DNA of 50,447 nt from Syntrophomonadaceae bacterium (GTDB lineage Bacteria > Bacillota > Syntrophomonadia > Syntrophomonadales > Syntrophomonadaceae). This document shows, piece by piece, positions 9,164 to 17,635 of the stretch (its first letter is position 1; each line of letters begins with the position of its first letter). The notes beneath the pieces are model-generated. The model searched no databases, was not told where the DNA came from, and saw nothing but the letters and a program-made list of their open reading frames with translations. Location: NCBI GenBank assembly GCA_012515055.1, contig JAAYZA010000288.1, positions 1 to 50,447 on the forward strand, in the 5' to 3' direction. The position numbers and the translations under genes were made by a program.

Positions 9164-10492
9164 TTAAGCTATTTCTCCAAACAAAGAAAAAGTCGTAACC
9201 CGGGTAACTTTAATTTTAACAAAATTGCCGATCAGATCCTGGGGGCCGGGAAAAATCAGTATCCGATCATTGTCAGTTCTGCCGGTAAGTTTTGCCGGAT
9301 CTGTTTTGCTGGCTCCTTCCACCAGGACTTCCTGCACAGTACCTATCAGTGAGCGGTTGATATCGGCGGCAATACCATATTGAATTTCATTTAATCTACT
9401 CAAGCGCAGCTTTTTTTCTTCCAGTAATACCTGCTCGGCAAAATCTGCCGCTCTGGTCCCGGTGCGTATAGAATACATAAAGGTGAAAGCAGCATCAAAC
9501 CTGATTTTTTCAATCATTTCCAGTGTCTGCCTGAAATCCTCTTCCGTTTCACCGGGGAAGCCGACGATCAAATCACTGGTGATTGCGACCCCGGGAACAG
9601 CAGACCGTATCTTGCTGATCAAGGCCTCATAATGTTCCCTGCTATAACCACGGTTCATCCTGCCCAGTATTTTATTGCTGCCGGCCTGTAATGGCATATG
9701 AATATGTTTGCATAATTTTTCGTGGTTAGCAACCGTATGAATAAGTTTATCCGAGATATCCTTGGGATGGGAAGTCATAAACCTAATTCTTCGGATGGAT
9801 TCTATCCCGGCTGCATCACTGAGCAAATCAGCAAAATCATATGAGATCTTTTCACTGCTGTAATAGGAATTGACGTTTTGTCCCAGCAAAGTGATCTCTT
9901 TGTAACCCTGGTCCCCCAGAGTTTTAATTTCCTGTAGAATATTCTCCGGCCGCCGGCTTCTTTCCCGGCCTCTGGTATAAGGAACGATACAATAACTGCA
10001 AAAATTATTACAGCCGAACATTATGTTAACATATGCTTTTAAGCCCGGTTTTCTTATACTGGGGACATTTTCGATAATGGGGCCTTCTTTTTCCCATACA
10101 TTATAAATACGGGAAGAATGTTCCCGGACCTGTGCAATGGCGGCGGGCAGTTCATGGATATTATGGGTGCCAAAAACTATATCCACCCCCTGGCGTTTTA
10201 AACGTTTTTTATGGTCAGGGATCTGGGCCATACAGCCGCCAAAGGCAATCAGCATATCGGGTTTTTTTTGTTTCAGTTTTTTTATTTCTCCCAATTTGCC
10301 AAAGACCCGATTTTCAGCTGAGTGCCTGACACTGCAGGTATTGAAAACAATCAGGTCGGCTTCACCAATTTCATCAGTTGCGCAATAACCCATTGCTTCT
10401 ACCAGTCCGGCAATGGTTTCAGAATCCCGGACATTCATCTGACATCCATATGTTAAAATATTATATTTTAATGGTTCATTTAAATGCAGCAA
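9164..10492 (-). CDS. miaB: tRNA-2-methylthio-N6-dimethylallyladenosine synthase MiaB
   Basis: MiaB is a radical-SAM methylthiotransferase that adds a methylthio group to C2 of i6A37 in tRNA. The N-terminal domain has the three auxiliary-cluster cysteines (YGCQMN, NTCSVR, GGCMAQ). The radical-SAM triad is CNNFCSYC within MFGCNNFCSYCIVPYTRGRE. A TRAM-like RNA-binding segment closes the protein. I place the start at the TTG at 10492, 8 bases after GGAGG; the GTG at 10507 would put the ribosome site inside the gene. It leads a minus-strand run ending in miaA, so enzymes for both steps of ms2i6A synthesis flank the mismatch repair genes. Confidence 0.96.
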   Translation of the reverse strand: MLHLNEPLKYNILTYGCQMNVRDSETIAGLVEAMGYCATDEIGEADLIVFNTCSVRHSAENRVFGKLGEIKKLKQKKPDMLIAFGGCMAQIPDHKKRLKRQGVDIVFGTHNIHELPAAIAQVREHSSRIYNVWEKEGPIIENVPSIRKPGLKAYVNIMFGCNNFCSYCIVPYTRGRERSRRPENILQEIKTLGDQGYKEITLLGQNVNSYYSSEKISYDFADLLSDAAGIESIRRIRFMTSHPKDISDKLIHTVANHEKLCKHIHMPLQAGSNKILGRMNRGYSREHYEALISKIRSAVPGVAITSDLIVGFPGETEEDFRQTLEMIEKIRFDAAFTFMYSIRTGTRAADFAEQVLLEEKKLRLSRLNEIQYGIAADINRSLIGTVQEVLVEGASKTDPAKLTGRTDNDRILIFPGPQDLIGNFVKIKVTRVTTFSLFGEIA

Positions 10493-10515
10493 AACGGATA
10501 CCTCCACATCTGTTT

Positions 10516-10521
10516 ATTATA
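10516..10521 (-). promoter_or_regulatory. candidate -10 element of the miaB-mutS-mutL-miaA operon
   Basis: The minus strand reads TATAAT here, about 24 bases before the chosen miaB start. This would give a short leader that still holds the GGAGG site. No good -35 is seen. Confidence 0.4.
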
Positions 10522-10591
10522 ACTCTTTTGCCAGATAGTAAAAATACCTTAAAAACCTTATTTGAATCCTGGCAGACAATAGTTGATTAAA

Positions 10592-10600
10592 TGTTATAAT
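10592..10600 (+). promoter_or_regulatory. extended -10 promoter for mscL
   Basis: TGTTATAAT matches the extended -10 consensus TGNTATAAT. A start site just downstream would give a leader of roughly 70 bases. No convincing -35 is visible, which is normal for extended -10 promoters. Confidence 0.5.
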
Positions 10601-10675
10601 ATGGCATAATATTCTCAGATACCAGCAGAGGTAACAAAACAAGAAAACAAGAAATTCTATAAAGGAGGACATGGG

Positions 10676-11098
10676 ATGCTTAAAGAGTTCAAAGAATTTG
10701 CCATGCGGGGAAGCCTTTTGGACATGGCCATGGGTATCATTATAGGAGCGGCTTTCGGCAAGATCATCAGTTCCTTTGTCAGCGATATCATCATGCCGCC
10801 GATTGGTTTATTATTGGGCAAGGTTGATTTCACCAATTTGTTTATTAATCTTTCTGAAACTCCTTATTCTTCGCTGGCTGCCGCCCAGGAAGCCGGTGCT
10901 CCGGTTATCGCCTGGGGAATGTTTGTCAACACCATCATCGATTTTGTCATCATTGCTTTTGTTTTATTTTTAATTGTAAGGCAAATCAACAAAATGAAGC
11001 GGGCTGAAGAAGCTAAAACCAAGGACTGCCCCTTTTGCAAATCGGAAATTTCCATCGATGCCACCCGATGTGCCCATTGTACTTCTGAAGTAAGTTAA
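10676..11098 (+). CDS. mscL: large-conductance mechanosensitive channel MscL
   Basis: MscL opens under membrane tension to release solutes on osmotic down-shock. The 140-residue protein has the hallmark N-terminus [20 protein letters not shown], with TM1 containing [10 protein letters not shown], then a periplasmic loop and TM2 around residues 80-100 ([19 protein letters not shown]). The C-terminus carries [18 protein letters not shown], a zinc-ribbon-like tail found in many MscL proteins. The ribosome site AGGAGG lies 7 bases before the ATG. It is a single-gene transcript, with its own promoter upstream and a strong hairpin terminator downstream. Confidence 0.97.
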   Translation: MLKEFKEFAMRGSLLDMAMGIIIGAAFGKIISSFVSDIIMPPIGLLLGKVDFTNLFINLSETPYSSLAAAQEAGAPVIAWGMFVNTIIDFVIIAFVLFLIVRQINKMKRAEEAKTKDCPFCKSEISIDATRCAHCTSEVS

Positions 11099-11120
11099 AT
11101 AAACCCGGTCTTTAATCAAT

Positions 11121-11150
11121 AAGCCCTGCGCTATCGCAGGGCTTATTTTT
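11121..11150 (+). terminator. intrinsic terminator after mscL
   Basis: A perfect 10-base stem (11121-11130 with 11135-11144) with a CTAT loop is followed by ATTTTTT on the plus strand. It lies between the converging mscL and rubrerythrin genes and may also stop transcription from the rubrerythrin side. Confidence 0.9.
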
Positions 11151-11172
11151 TAATTAATTATTCAGGTTGTTT

Positions 11173-11766
11173 TTAATAGGGTTCAGTGAAAAGTTCGAAA
11201 TGGGCCTGGGGATGGATGCAGGCCGGGCACATATCAGGGGCCACGTCGCCTTCATGAACATATCCGCAGTTGCCGCATTTCCATTTGGTGGGTTCGCTCT
11301 TTTTAAATACCGTGTCATTCATTATATTTTCCGCCAGTTTATTGAAGCGTATTTCATGGGCTACTTCTGCCCGGGCAATCATCCTGAAAACTCCGGCTAT
11401 TACAGGAAAGCCTTCTTCATCGGCTACCTTAGCAAATGCAGGATATAAATCGGACCACTCTTCCCTTTCACCGCCGGCGGCATATTTTAGATTATCCAGT
11501 GTCCCATTCTGGGCAACGGGAAAATCAGCAGTGATCTCTATCATCTGGGGCATTTCCCCTTCCATGCCCTCCAGTAATAATTTCCAGAATCGCTTGGCAT
11601 GTTCTTTTTCATTATCAGCTGTCTCATTAAAAATATTTCTGATCTGTTTATACCCTTCTTTGTCTGCTATTGATGCATAGTAGTTATAACGGTTTCTGGC
11701 CTGGGATTCGCCTGCAAAGGCTTTCATTAAATTCTCTGCGGTTCTGGTTCCATTGAGCTTTTTCAT
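11173..11766 (-). CDS. rubrerythrin
   Basis: A 197-residue rubrerythrin, a cytoplasmic NAD(P)H peroxidase in anaerobes that reduces hydrogen peroxide at a non-haem di-iron site. The N-terminal ferritin-like domain shows ENLMKAFAGESQARNRYNYYA, with iron-binding E and H residues continued in ETADNEKEHAKRF and AEVAHEIRF. The C-terminal rubredoxin-like knuckles are CGNCGYVH and CPAC, near residues 163-183. The AGGAGG site 8 bases before the ATG fixes the start. It lies 17 bases downstream of a PerR-type regulator gene, so the pair forms a peroxide-response operon. Confidence 0.96.
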   Translation of the reverse strand: MKKLNGTRTAENLMKAFAGESQARNRYNYYASIADKEGYKQIRNIFNETADNEKEHAKRFWKLLLEGMEGEMPQMIEITADFPVAQNGTLDNLKYAAGGEREEWSDLYPAFAKVADEEGFPVIAGVFRMIARAEVAHEIRFNKLAENIMNDTVFKKSEPTKWKCGNCGYVHEGDVAPDMCPACIHPQAHFELFTEPY

Positions 11767-11783
11767 TAATTTACCTCCTTGAT

Positions 11784-12209
11784 TTACTGATTTTTATTTG
11801 CAAGGCATTTTCCACATATGCCTTTACAATAAACATTTTTATCTTTTACCATAAATCCATTTAAAAACTTACTGGCAAAAGCGTCATTTTCCAGGGGAAA
11901 ATCGAATATGCCCCCACATTGGATGCATTTAAAATGACCATGATCAATCACAATATAATCATAGCGGGTTTCGTGGTCACCCAATTCCACCGCTTGAATG
12001 ATTCCTGCTTCAATAAATAAATTGATGGAATTATATACGGTTGTCTTTGATAATGTAGGTATCTCTGGCAGCAAATCATTATAAATCTGCTCAACTGTTG
12101 GATGATCCATGCTGCTGGATAAATAACCCAGTATTTTGATCCTCTGATAAGAGGGCTTTATATTATTTTTAATCAATTTTTCGCTTATATTATGATGAAT
12201 AAAACCCAT
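11784..12209 (-). CDS. Fur-family transcriptional regulator, PerR-like
   Basis: A 141-residue Fur-superfamily repressor. The N-terminal winged helix (SYQRIKILGYL, then HPTVEQIYNDL and TLSKTTVYNSINLF) is followed by a metal-binding domain with HGHFKCIQCGGIFDF and a second cysteine pair, CKGICGKC, which would form the structural Zn(Cys)4 site. Its position immediately before rubrerythrin and the PerR-box-like sequence in its promoter argue for peroxide sensing rather than iron sensing. It is expected to repress its own operon until metal-catalysed histidine oxidation releases it. The family is secure. PerR rather than Fur or Zur is inference from context. Confidence 0.92.
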   Translation of the reverse strand: MGFIHHNISEKLIKNNIKPSYQRIKILGYLSSSMDHPTVEQIYNDLLPEIPTLSKTTVYNSINLFIEAGIIQAVELGDHETRYDYIVIDHGHFKCIQCGGIFDFPLENDAFASKFLNGFMVKDKNVYCKGICGKCLANKNQ

Positions 12210-12242
12210 TGCTATACTCCGCTAATTATACTCATTACATAT

Positions 12243-12271
12243 ATGTTATTATTATAAAGTGAACAAGTCAA
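12243..12271 (-). promoter_or_regulatory. perR-rubrerythrin promoter with PerR-box-like sequence
   Basis: On the minus strand TTGACT (12266-12271) and TAACAT (12243-12248) are separated by exactly 17 bases. Within the spacer is TTATAATAATAACA, which matches the first half and centre of the Bacillus PerR box TTATAATNATTATAA but only part of the second half. This would place the operator between -35 and -10, suited to autorepression. Confidence 0.5.
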
Positions 12272-12376
12272 TCTTGTTTGCAAGTTAAAAACACCAATTC
12301 CAGGAAGGGTTGCCAGACTTTTTGTCCAATTATTACTATGGGATTAATAATATTTGATTAAAGGAGCAAGTGTATT

Positions 12377-13879
12377 ATGGCCAATCACAGCCAGTTATTA
12401 ATTGCAAAAAATCAAAAAGAAATATCTATTTTGCCCCCCATGGCTAACCGACATGGTCTTATAGCAGGTGCTACCGGCACTGGTAAAACAATTTCCCTGA
12501 AAGTAATGGCCGAGGCATTCAGTTCCATCGGTGTACCGGTTTTTCTCTGCGATATCAAAGGGGATCTGGCCAGTTTAGCAATGGCCGGCGAGGCCAGTCC
12601 CAATTTGGCAGAGCGGCTGAAAATGTTGGATATAAATAATCTTGATTTTCAGCGCTTCCCTGTTCGTTTCTGGGATGTCTTTGGTGTGCTGGGCCATCCA
12701 GTCCGCACCACCATTACTGAAATGGGTCCCTTGCTTTTATCCCGCTTATTGGATTTGAATGAAACCCAGACCGGTGTCATGAATATAGTCTTTAAAATCG
12801 CTGATGACCAGGGATTGCTTTTAATCGATTTAAAGGATTTACGGGCCATGTTGAAATATGTCGGCGATAATGCCAAAGGGTATACAGTTGATTATGGCAG
12901 TGTTTCCAAACAGTCCATCGGGGCTATACAAAGAGGTTTACTGCGCCTGGAAGAACAGGGCGGTGATAAATTTTTTGGTGAGCCCGCCCTGGAGATTAGT
13001 GATTTTATTAAAACCGATCCTGAGGGTAGTGGGATAATCAATATCCTGGCAGCAGAAAAACTGTTTCATTCCCCTGCCCTTTACGCTGCCTTTTTAATGT
13101 GGATGCTGGCGGAATTATTTGAAAAGCTCCCGGAAATTGGTGATCGGGAAAAACCTGAAATGGTATTCTTTTTTGATGAAGCCCATTTGCTGTTTAAAGA
13201 TATGCCCAAAGCACTTCTGGAAAAAATCGAGCAGGTGGTGCGGCTGATTCGTTCCAAAGGTGTGGGTATATATTTTATCACCCAAAACCCCATCGACATT
13301 CCGGACAGTATTTTAGGCCAGCTGGGCAATCGGATACAGCATGCTCTAAGAGCATATACGCCGCGAGAGCAAAAGGCTGTTAAATCAGCTGCGGAGACTT
13401 TTCGTACCAACCCCAATGTCAATGTGGAAGAAGTCATTACCGAACTGAAAGTCGGTGAAGCACTGATTTCTTTCCTGCAGGAAGATGGCAGCCCGCAACC
13501 GGTGGAAAGAGCCTGGATTCTTCCACCAGCCAGTAGATTTGGCACGATTCCTGACGAATACCGGCAGGAACTCATAAGCAATTCACCCTTCTTTTATAAA
13601 TATCGGGAAATGTTCGATCGGGATTCCGCTTATGAAGTTTTGCAAAGAAGGGTGGAACAAAGTGAAGCAGATGCAGAGCGTCAGAAACAACTGGCCGATG
13701 AACAGCGGGCCAGAGAACGGGAGGAAGCTGCCCGGCAGAAAGCTGCTAAAACTGCTGCCACCAGGAAACAGCCGGATACCATGACTGACAAGATCATAAA
13801 ATCTGCTGTTTCCTCTTTCAGCAGTCAGATGGGCCGCTCTATTGCCCGGGGGATACTGGGGTCCATTCTGAAAAAGTAA
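12377..13879 (+). CDS. HerA-like ATPase of the DUF853 (YjgR) family
   Basis: A 500-residue P-loop ATPase of the HerA/FtsK clade, DUF853 family. The Walker A is GATGTGKT near residues 31-38, the adjoining segment [20 protein letters not shown] is typical of the family, and Walker B is [12 protein letters not shown] near residue 268. An arginine-rich [19 protein letters not shown] segment follows. The C-terminal ~70 residues are a charged coiled coil ([20 protein letters not shown]) and a hydrophobic tail. The family's function is not established; HerA relatives pump DNA or remodel protein-DNA complexes. The AGGAGC site and the terminator after the gene indicate a monocistronic unit. Confidence 0.88.
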   Translation: MANHSQLLIAKNQKEISILPPMANRHGLIAGATGTGKTISLKVMAEAFSSIGVPVFLCDIKGDLASLAMAGEASPNLAERLKMLDINNLDFQRFPVRFWDVFGVLGHPVRTTITEMGPLLLSRLLDLNETQTGVMNIVFKIADDQGLLLIDLKDLRAMLKYVGDNAKGYTVDYGSVSKQSIGAIQRGLLRLEEQGGDKFFGEPALEISDFIKTDPEGSGIINILAAEKLFHSPALYAAFLMWMLAELFEKLPEIGDREKPEMVFFFDEAHLLFKDMPKALLEKIEQVVRLIRSKGVGIYFITQNPIDIPDSILGQLGNRIQHALRAYTPREQKAVKSAAETFRTNPNVNVEEVITELKVGEALISFLQEDGSPQPVERAWILPPASRFGTIPDEYRQELISNSPFFYKYREMFDRDSAYEVLQRRVEQSEADAERQKQLADEQRAREREEAARQKAAKTAATRKQPDTMTDKIIKSAVSSFSSQMGRSIARGILGSILKK

Positions 13880-13894
13880 TTTAAAAATCACAGC

Positions 13895-13933
13895 GGATGG
13901 ATGAATTTAAATTTTTTATCCATCCTTTTTTTT
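13895..13933 (+). terminator. intrinsic terminator after the HerA-like gene
   Basis: The stem GGATGGAT (13895-13902) pairs with ATCCATCC (13918-13925) and is followed by eight T residues on the plus strand. It overlaps the end of the converging membrane-protein gene. Confidence 0.85.
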
Positions 13934-14422
13934 GCTTAATTTAATAATATAATAGAAAACAGTAACCGCCATTACAGCTAAAACCACGGGCAAAAAACAG
14001 AAACTCAAACTGGTAAGATCACCCCGGGCTATTTTCACAGTACCCCAGATCAAATAGGCAAAAATCATTACTGTCTCAGTTTTGATAAAAGCCATGAGCA
14101 TCCTGCCGTTAAGATACTGGTAAGCGGCATTGCTTTCATCGATGGGCTGCAGATAATTATAATACTGAGGAAAACGCTCAGCGATTTTTAAACCTGCATA
14201 AGTGACCAGCATTATTCCCGTCAAAATAAGCAAGCTGGTTTTACTCCCCCAGGAGTCCGGTGTACCGACACTATTAAAATGGGTGGGTATCTCTGCCGGC
14301 AGTAAAGAATAATTGTTTTTTAACAACAGTAATGTAAATATAATTATGGCCAGGGTAATTATTTCCAGCCATATTTCTGTTGCTGTAAGTGGAATATCCA
14401 GCACTGGCCGTTTTTTTTTCAT
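13916..14422 (-). CDS. DUF1648-type small membrane protein
   Basis: A 168-residue protein with about four predicted membrane segments: around EIITLAIIIFTLLLL, SLLILTGIMLVTYAGL, TETVMIFAYLIWG and FLPVVLAVMAVTVFYYII. The loop after TM1, LPAEIPTHFNSVGTPDSWG, is the signature of DUF1648 (SdpI-related) proteins. SdpI itself is an immunity and signalling membrane protein in Bacillus, but most DUF1648 proteins have no known role. The start at 14422 is used because GAAGGTGG lies 4 bases before it. It stands alone, converging on the HerA-like gene, with the nucleotidase gene upstream on the same strand. Confidence 0.75.
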   Translation of the reverse strand: MKKKRPVLDIPLTATEIWLEIITLAIIIFTLLLLKNNYSLLPAEIPTHFNSVGTPDSWGSKTSLLILTGIMLVTYAGLKIAERFPQYYNYLQPIDESNAAYQYLNGRMLMAFIKTETVMIFAYLIWGTVKIARGDLTSLSFCFLPVVLAVMAVTVFYYIIKLSKKKDG

Positions 14423-14486
14423 AAAACCACCTTCAATCATCGGTGATTCATTTTTATGCCTTTATATTATATACGAACTAAGGAAC

Positions 14487-16466
14487 TCAGCCTTCATAAT
14501 CAGTTTTTCCCTCATATTCAACCCGGCCTTTACCTCTTCTTTTTTTAATGATGGTTAACACCAGATAAATCATCAGGATGACTAAAATAGCCACAACTAT
14601 ATATATTGTTATTGCTATATGGTTGGGCTGACTGTAAACAGCACTGAAACTATTATCATCAATTACCATCTTTCTTCCCTGGGTTTTACTATAATATAAA
14701 GGGATTTGCGGGACATCTTCCTCAGCGGAAAATGAGCCCAGATAGGCGGCAATAGCTGCCCATTCTTTGATTTCCCTGTCCGTCCCCCCGGTCAGGTCTT
14801 TAATGATATGTTCTTCAAAATTTTCTATGGGTCTTCCCTGCTTGTCCTTGGGCACTATGGATAATAGGCCAAAGGATTTCTCCCCCACCACTGACAGCAT
14901 CTGAGCAGAATACAACCCCGCTGCCACCCGGTATAAACGGTTATCATCAATTTCTTCCCGGCTTCCGTCATGCTTAAGTAATGCTGCTGAAGTTACTTTG
15001 TTGAATATCATACGATGGGGATTAAAAGAATAGGTCATACCAGCAATGTATAACTGCGCCGGTTTCATCAGCGGAGCAACCGAGGCATCCACCTCACAGG
15101 CTGTTTTCAATTCTTTTCCGGTCAGATAGACAGAAATTAAGGGGTATCCAGATTTTTTATCCGGTCCTATCCCCAGGGAGCTTATGGCATACACATCAGC
15201 AACGGTAATATCCCCCTGCAATAGAGATCCTCTTATTGTCCCACTGGGTACCACAGCCGCCGCCAGGGGTTCATAATTACTGCCTTCGGCAATTTTAACC
15301 GCATATATATAGGCATCACTGATGAGATTGGCCAATGGTTCCTCAGCATGTTTTTCCCCGATTTCCGCTGCCGGCAGGAAACTGAAAGGGCTGTGGGCCA
15401 ATACCTGATCAAAACTCATCCCCATTTCGGCCAGATAATCTGTTTCTATCCTCTGCCGGAATTCATTCAAGCGGGCTGTAATGGCTGGATCCGCCATCAG
15501 GCTTTCATCGACAGGCAATAATCGGTAATCACTTAACAGCCATTTACCACTAGAATCATTTTTTATCTTTAACAAGCCCAGGTTTTCCCCATATTCACCC
15601 GTTGAACAAATGATGGAATCATTTATGATTATAGGCTCATTTAACCTGGTGTGGCTGTGGCCGCTGATGATTACATCTATTGCCGGCACCTGGCTGGCCA
15701 GGATTTCATCTTCGGAGGATTTCTTATCATCGGAGGTTCCTGAATGGGACAGGCACAGAATCAAATCGACTTTTTCCTGCTCCTGTAATTCATTCGTTAT
15801 ACGCTGGGCAGCTTTTATTGGATCAGTAAACTCCACTTCGGCCATGGGGGCATTGGAAGCAGCTTCCTTTCCCATCAAGGCAAAAATGCCAATCCTGATG
15901 TTGTTTCTTTCGAGTACTATATATTCCCTGGCGGGGTAATCCTCCATAGCTTTTTGCAATTTGGTCAGGGAAGCAGATAATTGGCCCTCCTTATCAACTG
16001 GAAATACGATATTTCCAGTTAATAATTCCGGTAAGCGGGGGTTGTTTTCCCGGGCGGCATTCAGACTGTCTGCCAATCCTTCCGGCCGATAGTCAAATTC
16101 ATGGTTGCCCAGTGTCACGGCATCATAATTCATCTGCCCCAGGAGGGACAATCCCGGGGCAGCCTCGGCAAAGATGGTTTGAAACAATGTTCCCATAGAA
16201 AAATCGCCGGCATCCACCAGCAATAAATCCGGATCTTTTTCCCGCTCCATATTTATGGCAGTTTGAATACGGGCCAGACCGCCATATTCTTTTATTACCC
16301 CATTTTTCTCCAGAGAAAAGGGCAGTAAATGATCATGGATATCATGGGTGAATACTATCGTAATCTGACCATCACTCGACTGGGCTGAAGTATATGCAGT
16401 TCCAGCCCCGAATATTGCCATAATAATCATACAAACCAGTGCAATTAACTTCAGTGTTCTTTTCAA
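14487..16466 (-). CDS. exported, membrane-anchored 5'-nucleotidase / 2',3'-cyclic phosphodiesterase family protein
   Basis: A ~659-residue surface phosphohydrolase of the UshA/5'-nucleotidase family, which hydrolyses nucleotides outside the cell for salvage. A signal peptide (LIALVCMIIMAIFGAG) comes first. The metallophosphoesterase domain shows HDIHDH, DAGDFSMG, LGNHEFDYRPEGL and ISGHSHTRL for the two-metal centre. A 5_nucleotid_C domain holds PLANLISDAY and the substrate-stacking region. A C-terminal TM helix (ITIYIVVAILVILMIYLVL) and a basic tail anchor it. I chose the TTG at 16466, 6 bases after GGGGGG; an in-frame ATG at 16502 has no ribosome site. It lies downstream of the TAXI/A-T-TE cluster on the same strand. 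Confidence 0.88.
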   Translation of the reverse strand: MKRTLKLIALVCMIIMAIFGAGTAYTSAQSSDGQITIVFTHDIHDHLLPFSLEKNGVIKEYGGLARIQTAINMEREKDPDLLLVDAGDFSMGTLFQTIFAEAAPGLSLLGQMNYDAVTLGNHEFDYRPEGLADSLNAARENNPRLPELLTGNIVFPVDKEGQLSASLTKLQKAMEDYPAREYIVLERNNIRIGIFALMGKEAASNAPMAEVEFTDPIKAAQRITNELQEQEKVDLILCLSHSGTSDDKKSSEDEILASQVPAIDVIISGHSHTRLNEPIIINDSIICSTGEYGENLGLLKIKNDSSGKWLLSDYRLLPVDESLMADPAITARLNEFRQRIETDYLAEMGMSFDQVLAHSPFSFLPAAEIGEKHAEEPLANLISDAYIYAVKIAEGSNYEPLAAAVVPSGTIRGSLLQGDITVADVYAISSLGIGPDKKSGYPLISVYLTGKELKTACEVDASVAPLMKPAQLYIAGMTYSFNPHRMIFNKVTSAALLKHDGSREEIDDNRLYRVAAGLYSAQMLSVVGEKSFGLLSIVPKDKQGRPIENFEEHIIKDLTGGTDREIKEWAAIAAYLGSFSAEEDVPQIPLYYSKTQGRKMVIDDNSFSAVYSQPNHIAITIYIVVAILVILMIYLVLTIIKKRRGKGRVEYEGKTDYEG

Positions 16467-16609
16467 ATCAGTCCCCCCGTTATCGAGTGATTTTTTATCC
16501 ATAAACAACAGCACTTGCGCTGATTAATTGTTACAAAAGATTTTGTCACTTTTGCGGCACTAAGTTGCTTTAGTTTATTGCCGGCAACACCAAATAGTTA
16601 CCAAACAGC

Positions 16610-17635
16610 TTATTTCAGCAAACCCTTTTCCCGATAATATTTTTCTGCTCCCGGATGCAAGGGATAATCCAGTTCTTCTATAATTGTTTCTCTAGTGAGA
16701 CCAGCCAGCGAAGAGTGCACCGACTGAAAATAATCCATATTATCAGCCAGGGCCTTGACAATTTTGTAAATTTCTTCTTCCGGTGCCTCTTTTTGAGTAA
16801 TCAATATTGATTTAGTATTGACGCTGCTAATATCTTCTTCCAAAAAACCATAGGTGTCAGCAGGAATGATGGTTTTTTGATAACCGTTTTTGGCGGATAT
16901 TTTATCCATAATATCCGGATCCATCTGCAAAAGGACTATGTCTTTAGTCCGGGATAATTCAGTGATTGTAGGAGTGGGAATAAAAACCGCCGTAACTAAA
17001 ACATCTATTCTATTGTCAGCCAGCATCTTGGCTGAATCATCAATTCCCTGGTAAAGTATATCACAGCCCCAGTCAGCCATATCTTCAATTGTATAGCCAT
17101 ATTCAGCCAGATAGTTTTTCATGAATAAGGGCCAGGAACCGCCGGCCAGCCCCAAAGATATCCGCACCTTCTTTTTGTTATTTATTATTTCATCCAGGGT
17201 TGTGATTCCCAAGCTCTTACTGGCTGCTACCTGTATAACATGGGGGTTTATATATGCTACTGCAGCAAGGTTATCCATTTTAGAATCATAGGGATAACTG
17301 CCATTTATTCCGGCCCTAAAAAATATATTGTCACTGAGGGCCAGATCAGCATCCTTATTATTGATCCGGGTTACATTGGTTCCTGAATTGCCGGGGACAA
17401 TTGTAACTGTGGATCCTGCATAACTTTTATTTATACATTCAGCAACACCATTGGCTACAATAAGCCCCGGCCCGGTTGAAGACATACCAAGAAAAGTTAT
17501 ATTCATAGAAGAGTCAATAAAATCCGCTTCATTCCCTGATGGCTTTTTCACTTGTTCACTTTTATAACATCCGGAAACAAATAAAATTGAAAAACATAAA
17601 ATACTGATCAAAATCAATACCTTTTTACTTTTCAT
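16610..17635 (-). CDS. TAXI-family TRAP transporter solute-binding lipoprotein (copy 1)
   Basis: A 341-residue periplasmic-type binding protein of the TAXI (TRAP-associated extracytoplasmic immunogenic) family, which delivers organic acids to TRAP permeases. The N-terminus is a lipoprotein signal with lipobox FVSGC, so it is tethered to the outer face of the membrane. The family core AECINKSYAGSTVTIVPGNS and TNVTRINNKDADLA appears near residues 67-105, and it ends in LHPGAEKYYREKGLL, as do the two paralogues in this cluster. The start ATG overlaps the stop of the upstream A-T-TE gene (TGATG), with AAGAAGGG before it, so the two are translationally coupled. No permease gene is adjacent; it must share the one encoded at 21.3-23.3 kb. 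Confidence 0.9.
   Translation of the reverse strand: MKSKKVLILISILCFSILFVSGCYKSEQVKKPSGNEADFIDSSMNITFLGMSSTGPGLIVANGVAECINKSYAGSTVTIVPGNSGTNVTRINNKDADLALSDNIFFRAGINGSYPYDSKMDNLAAVAYINPHVIQVAASKSLGITTLDEIINNKKKVRISLGLAGGSWPLFMKNYLAEYGYTIEDMADWGCDILYQGIDDSAKMLADNRIDVLVTAVFIPTPTITELSRTKDIVLLQMDPDIMDKISAKNGYQKTIIPADTYGFLEEDISSVNTKSILITQKEAPEEEIYKIVKALADNMDYFQSVHSSLAGLTRETIIEELDYPLHPGAEKYYREKGLLK

Noticed and set aside
10676-11098. Zinc-ribbon tail on MscL as a novelty
   Set aside because: Similar CPxC...CxxC tails are common in MscL proteins of many bacteria.
13081-13581. 166-codon frame opposite the HerA-like ATPase
   Set aside because: Antisense shadow; the plus-strand ATPase motifs occupy the same bases.
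16515-16609. Terminator after the last gene of the A-T-TE/TAXI cluster
   Set aside because: Only a short A/T stem (ACAAA...TTTGT) is visible, with no GC-rich stem and T run.
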